Assembly (NCBI RefSeq): GCF_004006015.1
Contig: NZ_CP034766.1
Span: 558,001-622,000 of the forward strand
Source of the DNA: Rhodococcus sp. X156
Lineage (GTDB): Bacteria > Actinomycetota > Actinomycetes > Mycobacteriales > Mycobacteriaceae
Direction of reading: 5' to 3'
DNA: 64,000 nucleotides
Part shown: in pieces, positions 50,435-59,211 of the stretch
Layout of the letters: each line of letters begins with the position of its first letter
How positions within the stretch are numbered: the stretch's first letter is position 1
Program-made: the position numbers and the translations under genes
Notes under the pieces: model-generated
What the model saw: only the letters and a program-made list of their open reading frames with translations
The model's database searches: none
Told to the model about the DNA's origin: nothing

Positions 50435-50687
50435 TGGTCGCTTTCAGCAGCGGGGAACACGGAGATTGCACCACTCGGGACGACACTGGCCCGATGGATC
50501 ACGATACCTGACGCTGCACAGTCCGGGCGGCCCTCGGGCCGCGCTCTGGTGGCTGACCGGTGCGGCTCTTGAACAGACCGGTCAGCAAATAATCGAATCG
50601 GGTTTTGCCCGAAGGGGAACGTTAGGTCATGGGAGCCCTTCCGCGCCAAGTCAGAACGACGGGCAGTGACTCCCACCACTCACCGCG
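50435..50687 (-). promoter_or_regulatory. Upstream region of gltB
   Basis: A 253-bp gap with no gene. Read on the minus strand it has TATCGT at 50501-50506 as a possible -10, about 70 bases before gltB. Further upstream GCTGACCGGT (50552-50561) and its complement (50577-50586) form a perfect 10-bp inverted repeat with 15 bases between. A nitrogen regulator site is plausible, but I cannot match it to the GlnR or AmtR consensus. Confidence 0.45.
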
Positions 50688-52319
50688 TCACTCGCTGTCG
50701 TGCAACCGGCCGGCGGTCAGCTGCCAGCGGCGGGTGCTGCGCACGGTGGTGAGCATCCGGCGGTCGTGGGTCACCAGCAGCAGGGTCCCGGCGTAGTCCT
50801 CCAGCGCCTGCTCCAGCTGCTCGATGGCCGGCAGGTCGAGGTGGTTGGTGGGCTCGTCGAGCACCAGCAGGTTCACCCCGCGGGCCTGCAGCAGCGCCAA
50901 CCCGGCGCGGGTCCGCTCACCGGGGGACAGCGACGCGGCGCTGCGGCCCACGTGCGCCCCGCGAAGCCCGAACTTGGCCAGCAGGGTGCGCACCTCGGCG
51001 TCGGGAAGCTCGGGGACCGCCTCGCCGAACGCGCGGGCCAGGCTCTGCTCGCCCAGGAAGGCCCGCCGAGCCTGGTCCACCTCGCCCAGCTGCACGCCGC
51101 TGCCCAGGTGGGCGGTGCCCGAGGTGGGCTGCAGCCGGCCCAGCAGCAGTCCCAGCAGGGTGGACTTGCCGGAGCCGTTGGCGCCGGTGAGCACGATGCG
51201 GTCGCCGACGTCCACCTGCACGGTGACCGGACCCAGGGTGAAGTCGCCGCGCTGCACCACGGCACCGTCCAGCGCGGCCACCACCGAGCCGCCGCGCGGG
51301 GCGGCGGCGATGGACATCCGCAGCTCCCACTCCTTGCGCGGCTCCACCACCTCCTCCAGCCGCTCGATGCGCCGCTCGGTCTGGCGGGCCTTGGCCGCCT
51401 GCTTCTCGCTGGCGTCGGCCTTGAACTTGCGGCTCTGCTTGTCGGAGTCGTTGGCCGACTTCTTGGCCTTGCCCACCCCGGCCTTCATCCAGCCCCGCTG
51501 CATGCGGGCCCGGTCCTCCAGGCCCGAGCGGGTGTCGGCGTAGTCGTCGTAGGCCTCGCGGGCGTGCCTGCGGGCGGTCTCGCGCTCGGTCCGGTAGGCC
51601 TCGTACCCGCCGGAGTACTGGCCCACCTGCTGCTGGGCGAGGTCCAGCTCCACCACCCGGTTGACGGTGCGGGCCAGGAACTCGCGATCGTGGCTGACGA
51701 TCACCGCGGGGGTGCTGAGCTGGCTGACGAAGCGCTCCAGGCGGGCCAGCCCGTCCAGGTCCAGGTCGTTGGTCGGCTCGTCCAGCAGCAGCACGTCGTA
51801 GCGCGACAGCAGCAGCGAGGCCAGCCCGGCACGCCCGGCCTGCCCACCGGAGAGGCTGGTCATCGGGGCGCTCAGGTCGGCGCCCAGCCCGAGGTCGGCG
51901 ACCACCGCCTGGGCGCGCTCGGGCAGGTCCGCCCCACCCAGGGCGAGCCAGCGCTCCAGCAGCGCGGAGTAGTCCTCGCCGCCGCCGGTGGCCATCTCCT
52001 CCGCCGCGGCGTCCATCAGCCGCTCAGCCTCGGTGACGCCGGTGCGGCGGCCCAGGAAGTCCAGCACCGTCTCGCCGGGCACCCGGTCGGGCTCCTGCGG
52101 CAGGTAGCCGACGGTGGCGTCGGGCGGGCTCAGTGCCACGGTGCCCTCGGCGGGGCGGTCCAGGCCGGCGAGGATGCGCAGCAGGGTGGACTTGCCGGCC
52201 CCGTTGGCGCCCACCAGGCCGACCACGTCGCCCGGGGCCACCACCAGGTCGACGTCGGAGAACAGGGTCCGCTCCCCGTGGGCGGCGGCGAGGGCGGTGG
52301 TCTGCAGCGTTGCGCTCAT
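50688..52319 (-). CDS. ABC-F family ATPase (ribosome-associated type)
   Basis: A 543-residue protein with two ATP-binding cassettes and no membrane part. First cassette: GANGAGKSTLLRILAGL, LSGGQAGRAGLASLLL, LLLDEPTNDLDLDG. A charged linker (P-site tRNA interaction motif region, about residues 235-330, with KSANDSDKQSRKFK) follows. Second cassette: GANGSGKSTLLGLLLG, LSPGERTRAGLALLQ, LLVLDEPTNHLD. ABC-F proteins act on the ribosome as translation factors or antibiotic-protection proteins. It most resembles the housekeeping/possible resistance group; no drug can be inferred. ATG at 52319. Confidence 0.88.
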   Translation of the reverse strand: MSATLQTTALAAAHGERTLFSDVDLVVAPGDVVGLVGANGAGKSTLLRILAGLDRPAEGTVALSPPDATVGYLPQEPDRVPGETVLDFLGRRTGVTEAERLMDAAAEEMATGGGEDYSALLERWLALGGADLPERAQAVVADLGLGADLSAPMTSLSGGQAGRAGLASLLLSRYDVLLLDEPTNDLDLDGLARLERFVSQLSTPAVIVSHDREFLARTVNRVVELDLAQQQVGQYSGGYEAYRTERETARRHAREAYDDYADTRSGLEDRARMQRGWMKAGVGKAKKSANDSDKQSRKFKADASEKQAAKARQTERRIERLEEVVEPRKEWELRMSIAAAPRGGSVVAALDGAVVQRGDFTLGPVTVQVDVGDRIVLTGANGSGKSTLLGLLLGRLQPTSGTAHLGSGVQLGEVDQARRAFLGEQSLARAFGEAVPELPDAEVRTLLAKFGLRGAHVGRSAASLSPGERTRAGLALLQARGVNLLVLDEPTNHLDLPAIEQLEQALEDYAGTLLLVTHDRRMLTTVRSTRRWQLTAGRLHDSE

Positions 52320-52406
52320 GGTGGGGCCTGACAGTACTGGCGGGCCGAACCCGCCCTGGCGGCTGCCGGGGTGCGCGGGAGGGAGGTGGGCAGGGAAGAT
52401 GCGGGC

Positions 52407-54068
52407 ATGGCTGACACTCCCCGGCAGATTGCGGACCGCTACCTGGACGGGGTGGCTCGGCTGAGTCCCACGGTGTCCACCGAGCTGGGGCTGCCCTACG
52501 GCGCCGGCGAGCTGGACGACTTCTCCCCGGCCGGCACCGCCGCGCAGCTGCAGCTGGTGCGGGCCACCCTCGACGAGCTGGCCGACGCTGACGCGACCGA
52601 CCCGGTGGAGGCGCGCTGCGCCACGCTGCTGCGCGAGCGGCTGGAGGCCGAGCTGGCCCAGATCGAGCACGGCGAGGACCTGCGGGCCATCCGCAACCTG
52701 TTCTCCCCGATGCACTCGGTGCGGGAGATCTTCACGATGATGCCCACCGAGACCGAGGCGGACTGGGAACAGGTGCGCCTGCGCCTCACCGCGGTGCCGC
52801 GCTCCTACGCCGGGTACACCGAGTCGCTGCGGGAGGGGGTGCGGCAGGGGCTGCTCGCGGGGCCGCGGCAGGTGAGCACCGCCATCGACCAGCTCACCGC
52901 CTGGCTGGACAGCCACTACTGGGCCGAGCTGGTCGCCCCGGCACCGGAGTCGATGGCGGCAGGGCTGGCCGCCGCGGCCGACGAGGCCACCGGAGCGTGC
53001 GTGGCGCTGCGGGAGTTCCTGCGCGACACCTACGCGCCGGTCGCCGCGGTGGAGCCGGACACCGTGGGCCCGGAGCGCTACGCCCGCTGTGCGCGGTACT
53101 GGACCGGCTCCGACGTGGACCTGCAGGAGGCCTACGCCTGGGCGTGGGAGGAGTTCGCCCGCATCGACACCGACCTCCGCGCGGAGGCCCAGCGGGTGCG
53201 GGCCGGCGCCACCCCGGCCGAGGCGATGGCCCTGCTGGCCAGCGAGGGCGAGGCGGTGGAGGGCGTGGAGCAGGTGCGCCAGCGGCTGCAGGCGATGATG
53301 GACACCGCCGTGGCCGAGCTGGACGGCACCCACTTCGACCTGGCCGAGCCGGTGCAGAAGGTGGAGGCGATGATCGCCCCCGCCGGGGGTGCCGCCGCGC
53401 CGTACTACACGCCGCCGTCGCTGGACTTCTCCCGCCCGGGCCGCACCTGGCTGCCCACCATGGGCCAGCAGCGCTTCCCGCTGTGGGACCTGGTGAGCAC
53501 CTGGTACCACGAGGGTGTGCCCGGCCACCACCTGCAGCTGGCGCAGTGGATCCTGGTGGCCCCGCAGCTGAGCAAGTACCAGACCACCCTGGGCATGGTC
53601 AGCGCCAACGCGGAGGGCTGGGCGCTGTACGCGGAGCGGCTGATGGACGAGCTGGGCTACCTGCGCACCCCGGGCGAGCGCATCGGCTACCTCGACGCCC
53701 AGCAGATGCGGGCGGTGCGGGTGATCATCGACATCGGCATGCACTGCCAGCTGAGCATCCCCGACGACGCCGACTTCCATCCCGGCGAGCAGTGGACCCC
53801 GGAGCTGGGCCGGGAGTTCTTCGGGCTGCACTGCGGGCGCAGCGCGGAGTTCGCCGACTCCGAGCTGATCCGCTACCTCGGGATGCCCGGCCAGGCCATC
53901 AGCTACAAGCTGGGGGAGCGGGCCTGGCTGCGGGGCAGGGAGCTGGCCCGCGCCGAGCAGGGGGACAGCTTCGACCTCAAGCGCTGGCACATGGCCGCGC
54001 TGTCCATGGGCTCGCTGGGCCTGGACGACCTGGTGGACGCGCTGCGCACGGCCGGGGCACCGGCATGA
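52407..54068 (+). CDS. DUF885 family protein, putative metallohydrolase
   Basis: A 553-residue soluble, mainly helical protein of the DUF885 family. The conserved metal motif WYHEGVPGHHLQLAQW (near residue 368) contains a HExxPGHH pattern similar to metallopeptidases, and NAEGWALYAERLMDELG provides a further acidic ligand region. Some members have peptidase-like activity; a substrate is not known. ATG at 52407 follows GGGAAG. The next gene overlaps by 4 bp, so the two are coupled. Confidence 0.82.
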   Translation: MADTPRQIADRYLDGVARLSPTVSTELGLPYGAGELDDFSPAGTAAQLQLVRATLDELADADATDPVEARCATLLRERLEAELAQIEHGEDLRAIRNLFSPMHSVREIFTMMPTETEADWEQVRLRLTAVPRSYAGYTESLREGVRQGLLAGPRQVSTAIDQLTAWLDSHYWAELVAPAPESMAAGLAAAADEATGACVALREFLRDTYAPVAAVEPDTVGPERYARCARYWTGSDVDLQEAYAWAWEEFARIDTDLRAEAQRVRAGATPAEAMALLASEGEAVEGVEQVRQRLQAMMDTAVAELDGTHFDLAEPVQKVEAMIAPAGGAAAPYYTPPSLDFSRPGRTWLPTMGQQRFPLWDLVSTWYHEGVPGHHLQLAQWILVAPQLSKYQTTLGMVSANAEGWALYAERLMDELGYLRTPGERIGYLDAQQMRAVRVIIDIGMHCQLSIPDDADFHPGEQWTPELGREFFGLHCGRSAEFADSELIRYLGMPGQAISYKLGERAWLRGRELARAEQGDSFDLKRWHMAALSMGSLGLDDLVDALRTAGAPA

Positions 54069-54805
54069 GCCCGCGCGAGCTGGACCTGCAGGGCGCGGTC
54101 AACGTCCGCGACCTGGGCGGGCTGCCCACCGCCGACGGTCGGACGGTGCGCAGCGGGCGGCTGCTGCGCTCCGACAGCCTCTCGGAGCTGACCGAGTCCG
54201 ACGTCCGCACCCTGGTGGACGAGCTGCAGCTGGAGCTGATCATCGACCTGCGCGCGGCCGCGGAGGTGGAGCGCGACGGGCGGGGCCCGCTGGCGCAGCG
54301 GCCGGTGCGCTTCGCCAACCTGCCGCTGCAGGGCCAGCACCAGGTGCGCCTGGACCTGGCCGCCGACGCCGGGCAGGACGGTGACCTGGCGGCGCACTAC
54401 GCCAGCTACCTGGAGCACAGCGGCCCGAACCTGGTGGCTGCTGCGCGCCTGCTGGGCCAGACCCGCACGGCCTCGGTGGTGCACTGCGCGGCCGGCAAGG
54501 ACCGCACCGGCATCCTCGTGGCCCTGGTGCTGCAGGCCCTCGGCGTGGCCGCGGAGGAGGTGGTGGCCGACTACGCCGCCACCGCCGCGAACATGCCGCG
54601 GGTGCGGGAGCGGCTGTTCCGCAGCCCCAGCGCCCAGCTCCGCGAGACCTTCACGGTGCCCGACTGGATCTTGGCCGCGGAGCCGGACACCATGCGCCGC
54701 TTCCTGACCCACCTCGACGGGTGGGGTGGGGCGGCGGCCTACCTTGCTGACCAGGGGTTTTCCCACGCGGAGCTGGTCGCTCTGCGTGACAACCTGCTCA
54801 CCTGA
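54065..54805 (+). CDS. Protein tyrosine/serine phosphatase (Y_phosphatase3)
   Basis: A 246-residue phosphatase. The N-terminus VNVRDLGGLPTADGRTVRSGRLLRS is the family signature (as in mycobacterial PtpB). The P-loop is HCAAGKDRTG, with nucleophile Cys141 and Arg147 (CX5R), and an Asp in the general-acid region. It removes phosphate from phosphoproteins or phospholipids. No signal peptide. ATG overlaps the DUF885 stop (ATGA). Confidence 0.87.
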   Translation: MSPRELDLQGAVNVRDLGGLPTADGRTVRSGRLLRSDSLSELTESDVRTLVDELQLELIIDLRAAAEVERDGRGPLAQRPVRFANLPLQGQHQVRLDLAADAGQDGDLAAHYASYLEHSGPNLVAAARLLGQTRTASVVHCAAGKDRTGILVALVLQALGVAAEEVVADYAATAANMPRVRERLFRSPSAQLRETFTVPDWILAAEPDTMRRFLTHLDGWGGAAAYLADQGFSHAELVALRDNLLT

Positions 54806-54883
54806 GCAGTGGTGGCCGAGTCCGGCTCGCGCAGTCATCATCGAAGGGGAACACCGGACTGACCACGGCAGAGGGAGCGCCCC

Positions 54884-55033
54884 ATGTGCAACATCGGTAT
54901 GGAGATCCGGGAAGTCGAGTTCGAGCCGCTGGAGCCGGCGGTGGAGGCTCCGGTGTCCATCCCTGAGTCGGCGGAGGCTCCGGCGGACACCGACCAGCAG
55001 CCGGCGCGGCAAGGGCCAGGCAGGACCCGGTGA
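54884..55033 (+). CDS. Small acidic protein of unknown function (49 residues)
   Basis: An ORF too short for usual cut-offs. It starts MCNIGMEIREVEFEPLEPAV and continues as a Pro/Glu/Ala-rich, probably disordered tail ending PGRTR. Real translation is supported by GAGGGAG eight bases upstream of the ATG and by a 4-bp GTGA overlap between its stop and the start of the next gene. The function is unknown; a leader-peptide or partner role for the next protein is a guess. Confidence 0.6.
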   Translation: MCNIGMEIREVEFEPLEPAVEAPVSIPESAEAPADTDQQPARQGPGRTR

Positions 55034-55731
55034 GCACGGCGCGGGGCGGTTTCGTCGGCCCCGCCGCGCTGGTGCCCGGCGAGCTGCGGGGCTACCGGCA
55101 GTTCCGGCTGGAGGGCGACGGGCTCTACCCGCTGGTGCAGGCCGCGCTCGGTCCGTGGAGCGGGGGCGTGCAGCAGGCGGTGTGCGGCAACGGCGCCGAG
55201 CACGGCGCGCCGGACAGGGACTGCAGCTGCGGGCTCTACGGCTGGTACCACCCGGACAGCGCCACCGGGTTCGTGGACGAGGTGAGCGCGGTGGTCGCGG
55301 TGCGGGGCCGCAGCATCCTCGGGGAGCAGGGCTTCCGGGCGGCGGCCGCGCGCATCGAGGCCGTGGCGCTGCCGTGGTCGATGTGGGCCCGGCCGGGCGC
55401 CGCGCGGCGGGCCCGGCGGATGCTCGCCACCCGCTACCCCCACGCCAAGCGCTACACCTCGCGCCGCAAGATGGTGCGCGACCACCCCCCGTCCGACCTG
55501 CGGGAGCTGGGCATCGACCCCACCCCCGGGGTGGCGCGCCGGCACATGCGGGCCGCCCTGTGCGTGTGGGTGGTGGCGCTGGTGGGCTTCTACTCCGCCG
55601 CCCTGCTGCTGCCCCAGGGCCCGCCCGCGCACTGGGGCTGGATCGCCGTCGTCATCGGTCTGGTGACGGCCCAGGTGGGTGCGGTGCCGCTGGTGGCCCG
55701 GCTGATCGGCGACCAGAAGGGTTCGGGCTGA
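55030..55731 (+). CDS. Membrane protein with a Cys-rich CxCGLYGWY motif, unknown function
   Basis: A 233-residue protein. A soluble N-terminal part carries a conserved-looking motif: a Cys (AVCGNGAEHGAP), then DCSCGLYGWYHP, of the kind seen in uncharacterised actinobacterial proteins. Two membrane helices lie near the C-terminus (ALCVWVVALVGFYSAALLL and GWIAVVIGLVTAQVGAVPL). GTG at 55030 overlaps the preceding small ORF. Function not recognised. Confidence 0.65.
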   Translation: MSTARGGFVGPAALVPGELRGYRQFRLEGDGLYPLVQAALGPWSGGVQQAVCGNGAEHGAPDRDCSCGLYGWYHPDSATGFVDEVSAVVAVRGRSILGEQGFRAAAARIEAVALPWSMWARPGAARRARRMLATRYPHAKRYTSRRKMVRDHPPSDLRELGIDPTPGVARRHMRAALCVWVVALVGFYSAALLLPQGPPAHWGWIAVVIGLVTAQVGAVPLVARLIGDQKGSG

Positions 55732-55759
55732 GCGCAGCCACGCGCCCAGTCAAAGGGCC

Positions 55760-56539
55760 TCAGTGAAAGCGCGGGGTGCGTCGCTCCACGAAGGCCCGCA
55801 CCCCTTCCCGGCCGGCCGGGGACTCCGCGCGGGCCGCGATGGACTGCGCCTCCGCGTCCAGGTGCTCGGCCAGGCCCCGGTGGTTGCCGTCGCGCAGCAG
55901 ACCCTTGATCGCCCCGAGGGCGCCGGTGGGACCCTGGGCCAGCTGCGTGGCCAGCGCCAGCGCGTGCTCGGCCACGTCGTCGTCGGCGACCAGCCGGCTC
56001 ACCAGGCCCAGCTCGTGCGCCTGGCGGCCGGTGAGGGTGCCGTCGGTGAGCAGCAGGTCGCGGGCCCGCGCGGCACCGATGATGCGGGGCAGCGTCCAGG
56101 ACATGCCGCCGTCGGGGGAGAAGCCCAGTGCCGGGTAGGCCGGGCGGAAGCTGGTGCCGGGGCCGGCCACCACCAGGTCGGCCGCGCACGCCACGCTCAT
56201 CCCGGCGCCGGCGGCCCAGCCGTGCACCGCGGCGACCACCGGCACCGGTGCCTCGCTGAGCGCGAGCACGAAGGTGTGGAAGCTGCGGGCCACCGCGCCC
56301 ACGTAGCCCGCGACGTCCTCGGCGGCGGCGAAGGCGCGCACGTCGCCGCCGGTGCAGAAGCTGGACCCGGTGCCCACCAGCAGGATGGCGCCGGTGCGGT
56401 CGTCGGGGGTGATGGCCCCGATGGCGCCTGTTGCCTCCCGCAGCGCGTCGTCGTTGAGCGAGGACCCCTTGGCCCCGGTGGAGATGGTGCAGCGCAGCAC
56501 CCGTCCCACGTGCTCCACGTAGCCAGCCGACTCAGACAT
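55760..56539 (-). CDS. Enoyl-CoA hydratase/isomerase family protein
   Basis: A 259-residue crotonase-fold protein. Oxyanion-hole segments are GTGSSFCTGGDVRAF and GWAAGAGMSVACAADLV. The position of the first catalytic Glu of hydratases is Ala (RPAYPALGFSP), while SPDGGMSWTLPRIIG provides an Asp in the second position, as in PaaG-type isomerases. It is therefore more likely a double-bond isomerase than a hydratase. ATG at 56539 follows AGGAGG. Divergent from the P450 operon. Confidence 0.85.
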   Translation of the reverse strand: MSESAGYVEHVGRVLRCTISTGAKGSSLNDDALREATGAIGAITPDDRTGAILLVGTGSSFCTGGDVRAFAAAEDVAGYVGAVARSFHTFVLALSEAPVPVVAAVHGWAAGAGMSVACAADLVVAGPGTSFRPAYPALGFSPDGGMSWTLPRIIGAARARDLLLTDGTLTGRQAHELGLVSRLVADDDVAEHALALATQLAQGPTGALGAIKGLLRDGNHRGLAEHLDAEAQSIAARAESPAGREGVRAFVERRTPRFH

Positions 56540-56581
56540 CAGACCTCCTGGTTAGCAATCGATTTCGCCCAGCATGCCGTG

Positions 56582-56595
56582 CCGGCCCGGGCCGG
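56582..56595. promoter_or_regulatory. Perfect 14-bp GC palindrome between enoyl-CoA isomerase and P450 genes
   Basis: CCGGCCCGGGCCGG is a perfect palindrome in the divergent 141-bp gap. It could be an operator for both genes, but in DNA of this GC content chance cannot be excluded. Confidence 0.25.
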
Positions 56596-56680
56596 GGGGC
56601 CGATGGCCGGCTCGGCTTGTACATGGCGGGCAAGGGTGTAAAGGTGATGGGCGTCACCGCACGAGCGAGGAGCACGCGCA

Positions 56681-57973
56681 ATGAGCACCAGTGAGCTGAC
56701 CGGCAGCGCTGCCGAACGAGCCGCACGCCCGTACGACGAGGTGGACCTGTCGTCCATGGACTTCTGGTCGGCGACGGCGCAGGAGCGGGAGCGGGTCTTC
56801 GCGGTGCTGCGGGCCGAGCGTCCGGTGTCCTGGCACCGCCCCGCCGCGGAGCCGCTCATCGAGGACCCCAACGACCAGGGCTTCTGGGCGGTGGTGCGCC
56901 ACGCCGACCTCATCGAGGTGACCAAGCGGCACGAGGACTTCCTCTCCGGCGAGGGCATCATGTTCGACTCCGTGCCCCAGGAGCTGCTCGACGGGGCCCA
57001 GGGGTTCATCGCCATGGACCCGCCGCGGCACACCAAGGTGCGCCGGCTGCTCACGGCGGCGTTCACGCCCAAGCAGATACGGCGCATCGACGACCAGATC
57101 CGGGCCAACGCGCGCCGGGTGGTCGACGCCATCGCCGCCAAGGGTGAGGCCGACTTCGCCACCGACGTCGCCGCGCTGCTGCCGGCCTACAACATCTTCG
57201 ACATGGTGGGCGTGCCCGAGGCCGACCGGGAGCGCATCCTCGCCTCCTCGCAGTTCGCCGGCGGCATGCACGACCCGGAGGTGATGGGTGGGCGCGAGGT
57301 GCTGCCCACCCTGTTCGAGTCCATGCTCGAGCAGCGGGAGTACGTCGGCGGGCTCATCGCCCAGCGCCGGGAGAACCCCACCCCGGACCTGCTCACCGCG
57401 CTCACCCAGGCCGAGGTGGACGGCGAGCGCCTCACCGACATGGAGATCATCTCCTTCTTCGGGCTGCTCATGGTGGCCGGCACCGACACCACCCGGCAGA
57501 GCCTGAGCCACGGCATGCAGGCGCTGCACGACTTCCCCGACCAGCGAGCGTGGCTGATGGCGGACTTCGACGGCCGCATCGCCATGGCGGTGGAGGAGAT
57601 GGTCCGGTGGGCCACCCCCATCATGACCTTCCGCCGCACCGCCGCCCGCGACTGCGAGCTGGCCGGCCAGCGCATCACCGCCGGCGACAAGGTGGTGATG
57701 TTCTACGCCTCCGCCAACTGGGACACCGAGGTGTTCGACCACCCCGAGCGGCTCGATCTCTCCCGCCACCCCAACCACCACATCAGCTTCGGTGGCGGCG
57801 GCATCCACCACTGCCTGGGCGGCCAGCTCGCCCGCCAGCAGATCCGTGCCCTGTGGGACGAGGTGCTGCACCGCCTGCCCGACATCCACGTCAGCGGGGA
57901 GCTGCTGCCCACCCGGAGTAACTTCTTCCACGGCGTGAACCACCTGCCGGTCCGCTTCACCCCGGCCCGGTGA
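56681..57973 (+). CDS. Cytochrome P450
   Basis: A 430-residue bacterial class I P450. The I-helix is GLLMVAGTDTTRQSLSHG, the K-helix EEMVR (ExxR), and the heme loop FGGGGIHHCLGGQLAR, with the thiolate Cys at about 378. The N-terminus has no membrane anchor. ATG at 56681 follows GAGGAG. It is followed by a ferredoxin gene 37 bp downstream, the usual redox partner pair. Sequence style is close to the CYP124/125/142 group of lipid/steroid oxidases, but I cannot assign a subfamily. Confidence 0.92.
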   Translation: MSTSELTGSAAERAARPYDEVDLSSMDFWSATAQERERVFAVLRAERPVSWHRPAAEPLIEDPNDQGFWAVVRHADLIEVTKRHEDFLSGEGIMFDSVPQELLDGAQGFIAMDPPRHTKVRRLLTAAFTPKQIRRIDDQIRANARRVVDAIAAKGEADFATDVAALLPAYNIFDMVGVPEADRERILASSQFAGGMHDPEVMGGREVLPTLFESMLEQREYVGGLIAQRRENPTPDLLTALTQAEVDGERLTDMEIISFFGLLMVAGTDTTRQSLSHGMQALHDFPDQRAWLMADFDGRIAMAVEEMVRWATPIMTFRRTAARDCELAGQRITAGDKVVMFYASANWDTEVFDHPERLDLSRHPNHHISFGGGGIHHCLGGQLARQQIRALWDEVLHRLPDIHVSGELLPTRSNFFHGVNHLPVRFTPAR

Positions 57974-58010
57974 GCCGAAGCGTGCCCGATCCCGAACCCG
58001 AGGAGTGTCC

Positions 58011-58202
58011 GTGAAGATCGAGTTCAACGAGAACGCGTGTGCCTCCACCGGCATGTGCGAGGCGGTGGCGCCAGACCTCTTCGAGATCGGCGACGACGGC
58101 TACCTGCACATCCTGGACACCACACCCGCGGACGAGCAGCGCGCGCTGGTGGAGGAGGCGGTCAGCTCCTGCCCCACGGGAGCGCTGTCGCTGGCGGACT
58201 GA
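58011..58202 (+). CDS. P450-linked ferredoxin ([3Fe-4S] or variable [4Fe-4S])
   Basis: A 63-residue ferredoxin. Three Cys ligands are visible: Cys10, Cys16 and Cys54 in CASTGMC and SCPTGAL, the CxxXxxC(x)nCP pattern with Thr at the variable position. Such proteins carry electrons to the adjacent P450. GTG at 58011 is preferred because GAGGAG is five bases upstream; GTG at 58005 overlaps the ribosome site. No ferredoxin reductase gene is near. Confidence 0.9.
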   Translation: MKIEFNENACASTGMCEAVAPDLFEIGDDGYLHILDTTPADEQRALVEEAVSSCPTGALSLAD

Positions 58203-58257
58203 CCAGCACGTTCCGCGCGCAGGGAACACGGTGGCCTCGGGCCCGGTTGCACCCAGC

Positions 58258-59097
58258 ATGACTTCACCGACAACGTCCGTGCCCGCAGTCACCCTGAACG
58301 ACGGCCACACGATCCCGCAGCTCGGGTTCGGCGTCTTCCAGGTCCCCGCGGAGGAGACCTACGACGCGGTGACCGCCGCTCTGCAGGCCGGCTACCGCAG
58401 CATCGACACCGCCAAGGCCTACGGCAACGAGGCGGCGGTGGGTCGCGCGATCGCCGACTCCGGGCTGCCCCGCGGCGAGCTGTTCGTGACCACCAAGCTG
58501 TGGAACGACGACCACGGCCACGACTCCGCCCTGCAGGCCTGCGACGCCAGCCTGGCCGAGCTGGGGCTGGACTACCTCGACCTCTACCTCATCCACTGGC
58601 CGACGCCCGAGCGCGACCGCTACGTGGCGTCCTACCGGGCGTTCGAGGAGCTCCAGGCCGCGGGCAAGGTGCGCTCCATCGGCGTCTCCAACTTCACCAT
58701 CGACCACCTCACCCGGCTGATGGACGAGACGTCGGTGGTGCCGGTGGTCAACCAGGTGGAGCTGCACCCGAACTTCACCCAGAAGGAGCTGCGGGCCTTC
58801 CACAAGGAGCACGGCATCGTCACCGAGGCGTGGAGCCCGCTGGCCCAGGGCGACCTGCTGGCCGACCCGGCGCTGGTGGCCATCGGCGAGGCGCACGGCA
58901 AGACCGCCGCCCAGGTGGTGCTGCGCTGGCACGTGCAGCTGGGCAACGTTGCGATCCCCAAGTCGGTCACCCCGGAGCGGATCGCGGCCAACATCGACGT
59001 CTTCGACTTCGAGCTGACCGGCGACGAGATGGTCACCATCGACACCATGGGCAACGGCGAGCGCCGCGGACCGGACCCGGACACCTTCAACGGCTAG
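58258..59097 (+). CDS. Aldo/keto reductase
   Basis: A 279-residue TIM-barrel NADPH reductase (AKR5-like). The catalytic tetrad is visible as Asp and Tyr in SIDTAKAYGNE, Lys in VTTKLWND and His in YLIHWP. NADPH contacts lie in VAIPKSVTPERIAANIDVFDF. It reduces aldehydes or ketones. ATG at 58258 (MTSPTTSVPAVTLNDGHTIPQLGFG) fits the family start; an upstream GTG at 58231 is a possible alternative. It follows the ferredoxin gene by 55 bp and may act on P450 products. Confidence 0.88.
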   Translation: MTSPTTSVPAVTLNDGHTIPQLGFGVFQVPAEETYDAVTAALQAGYRSIDTAKAYGNEAAVGRAIADSGLPRGELFVTTKLWNDDHGHDSALQACDASLAELGLDYLDLYLIHWPTPERDRYVASYRAFEELQAAGKVRSIGVSNFTIDHLTRLMDETSVVPVVNQVELHPNFTQKELRAFHKEHGIVTEAWSPLAQGDLLADPALVAIGEAHGKTAAQVVLRWHVQLGNVAIPKSVTPERIAANIDVFDFELTGDEMVTIDTMGNGERRGPDPDTFNG

Positions 59098-59120
59098 TGA
59101 TCCCGCCCGCTGAAGTTGCC

Positions 59121-59138
59121 CCACAACGGATTTTGTGG
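59121..59138. promoter_or_regulatory. Inverted repeat before the AraC regulator gene
   Basis: CCACAA and TTGTGG with six bases between form a perfect inverted repeat, 24 bases after the aldo/keto reductase stop and 73 before the AraC start. It could be an operator or a short terminator. Confidence 0.4.
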
Positions 59139-59211
59139 TGGAGCACCCGTTGGGCGGTAGGGCACAATGGCGAAAACCCTGAGACAGGGATGAGCCAGGG
59201 GGGACCGCCGC

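Noticed and set aside
50665-50692. Inverted repeat AGTGAC/GTCACT at the end of the ABC-F gene as a terminator
   Set aside because: The stem is only six bases with a 16-base loop, too weak to support.
56540-56680. A promoter TTGTAC with a TGTAAA-like -10 for the P450 gene
   Set aside because: The -10 candidate does not fit TAnnnT and the spacing is uncertain, so it is not reported as a feature.
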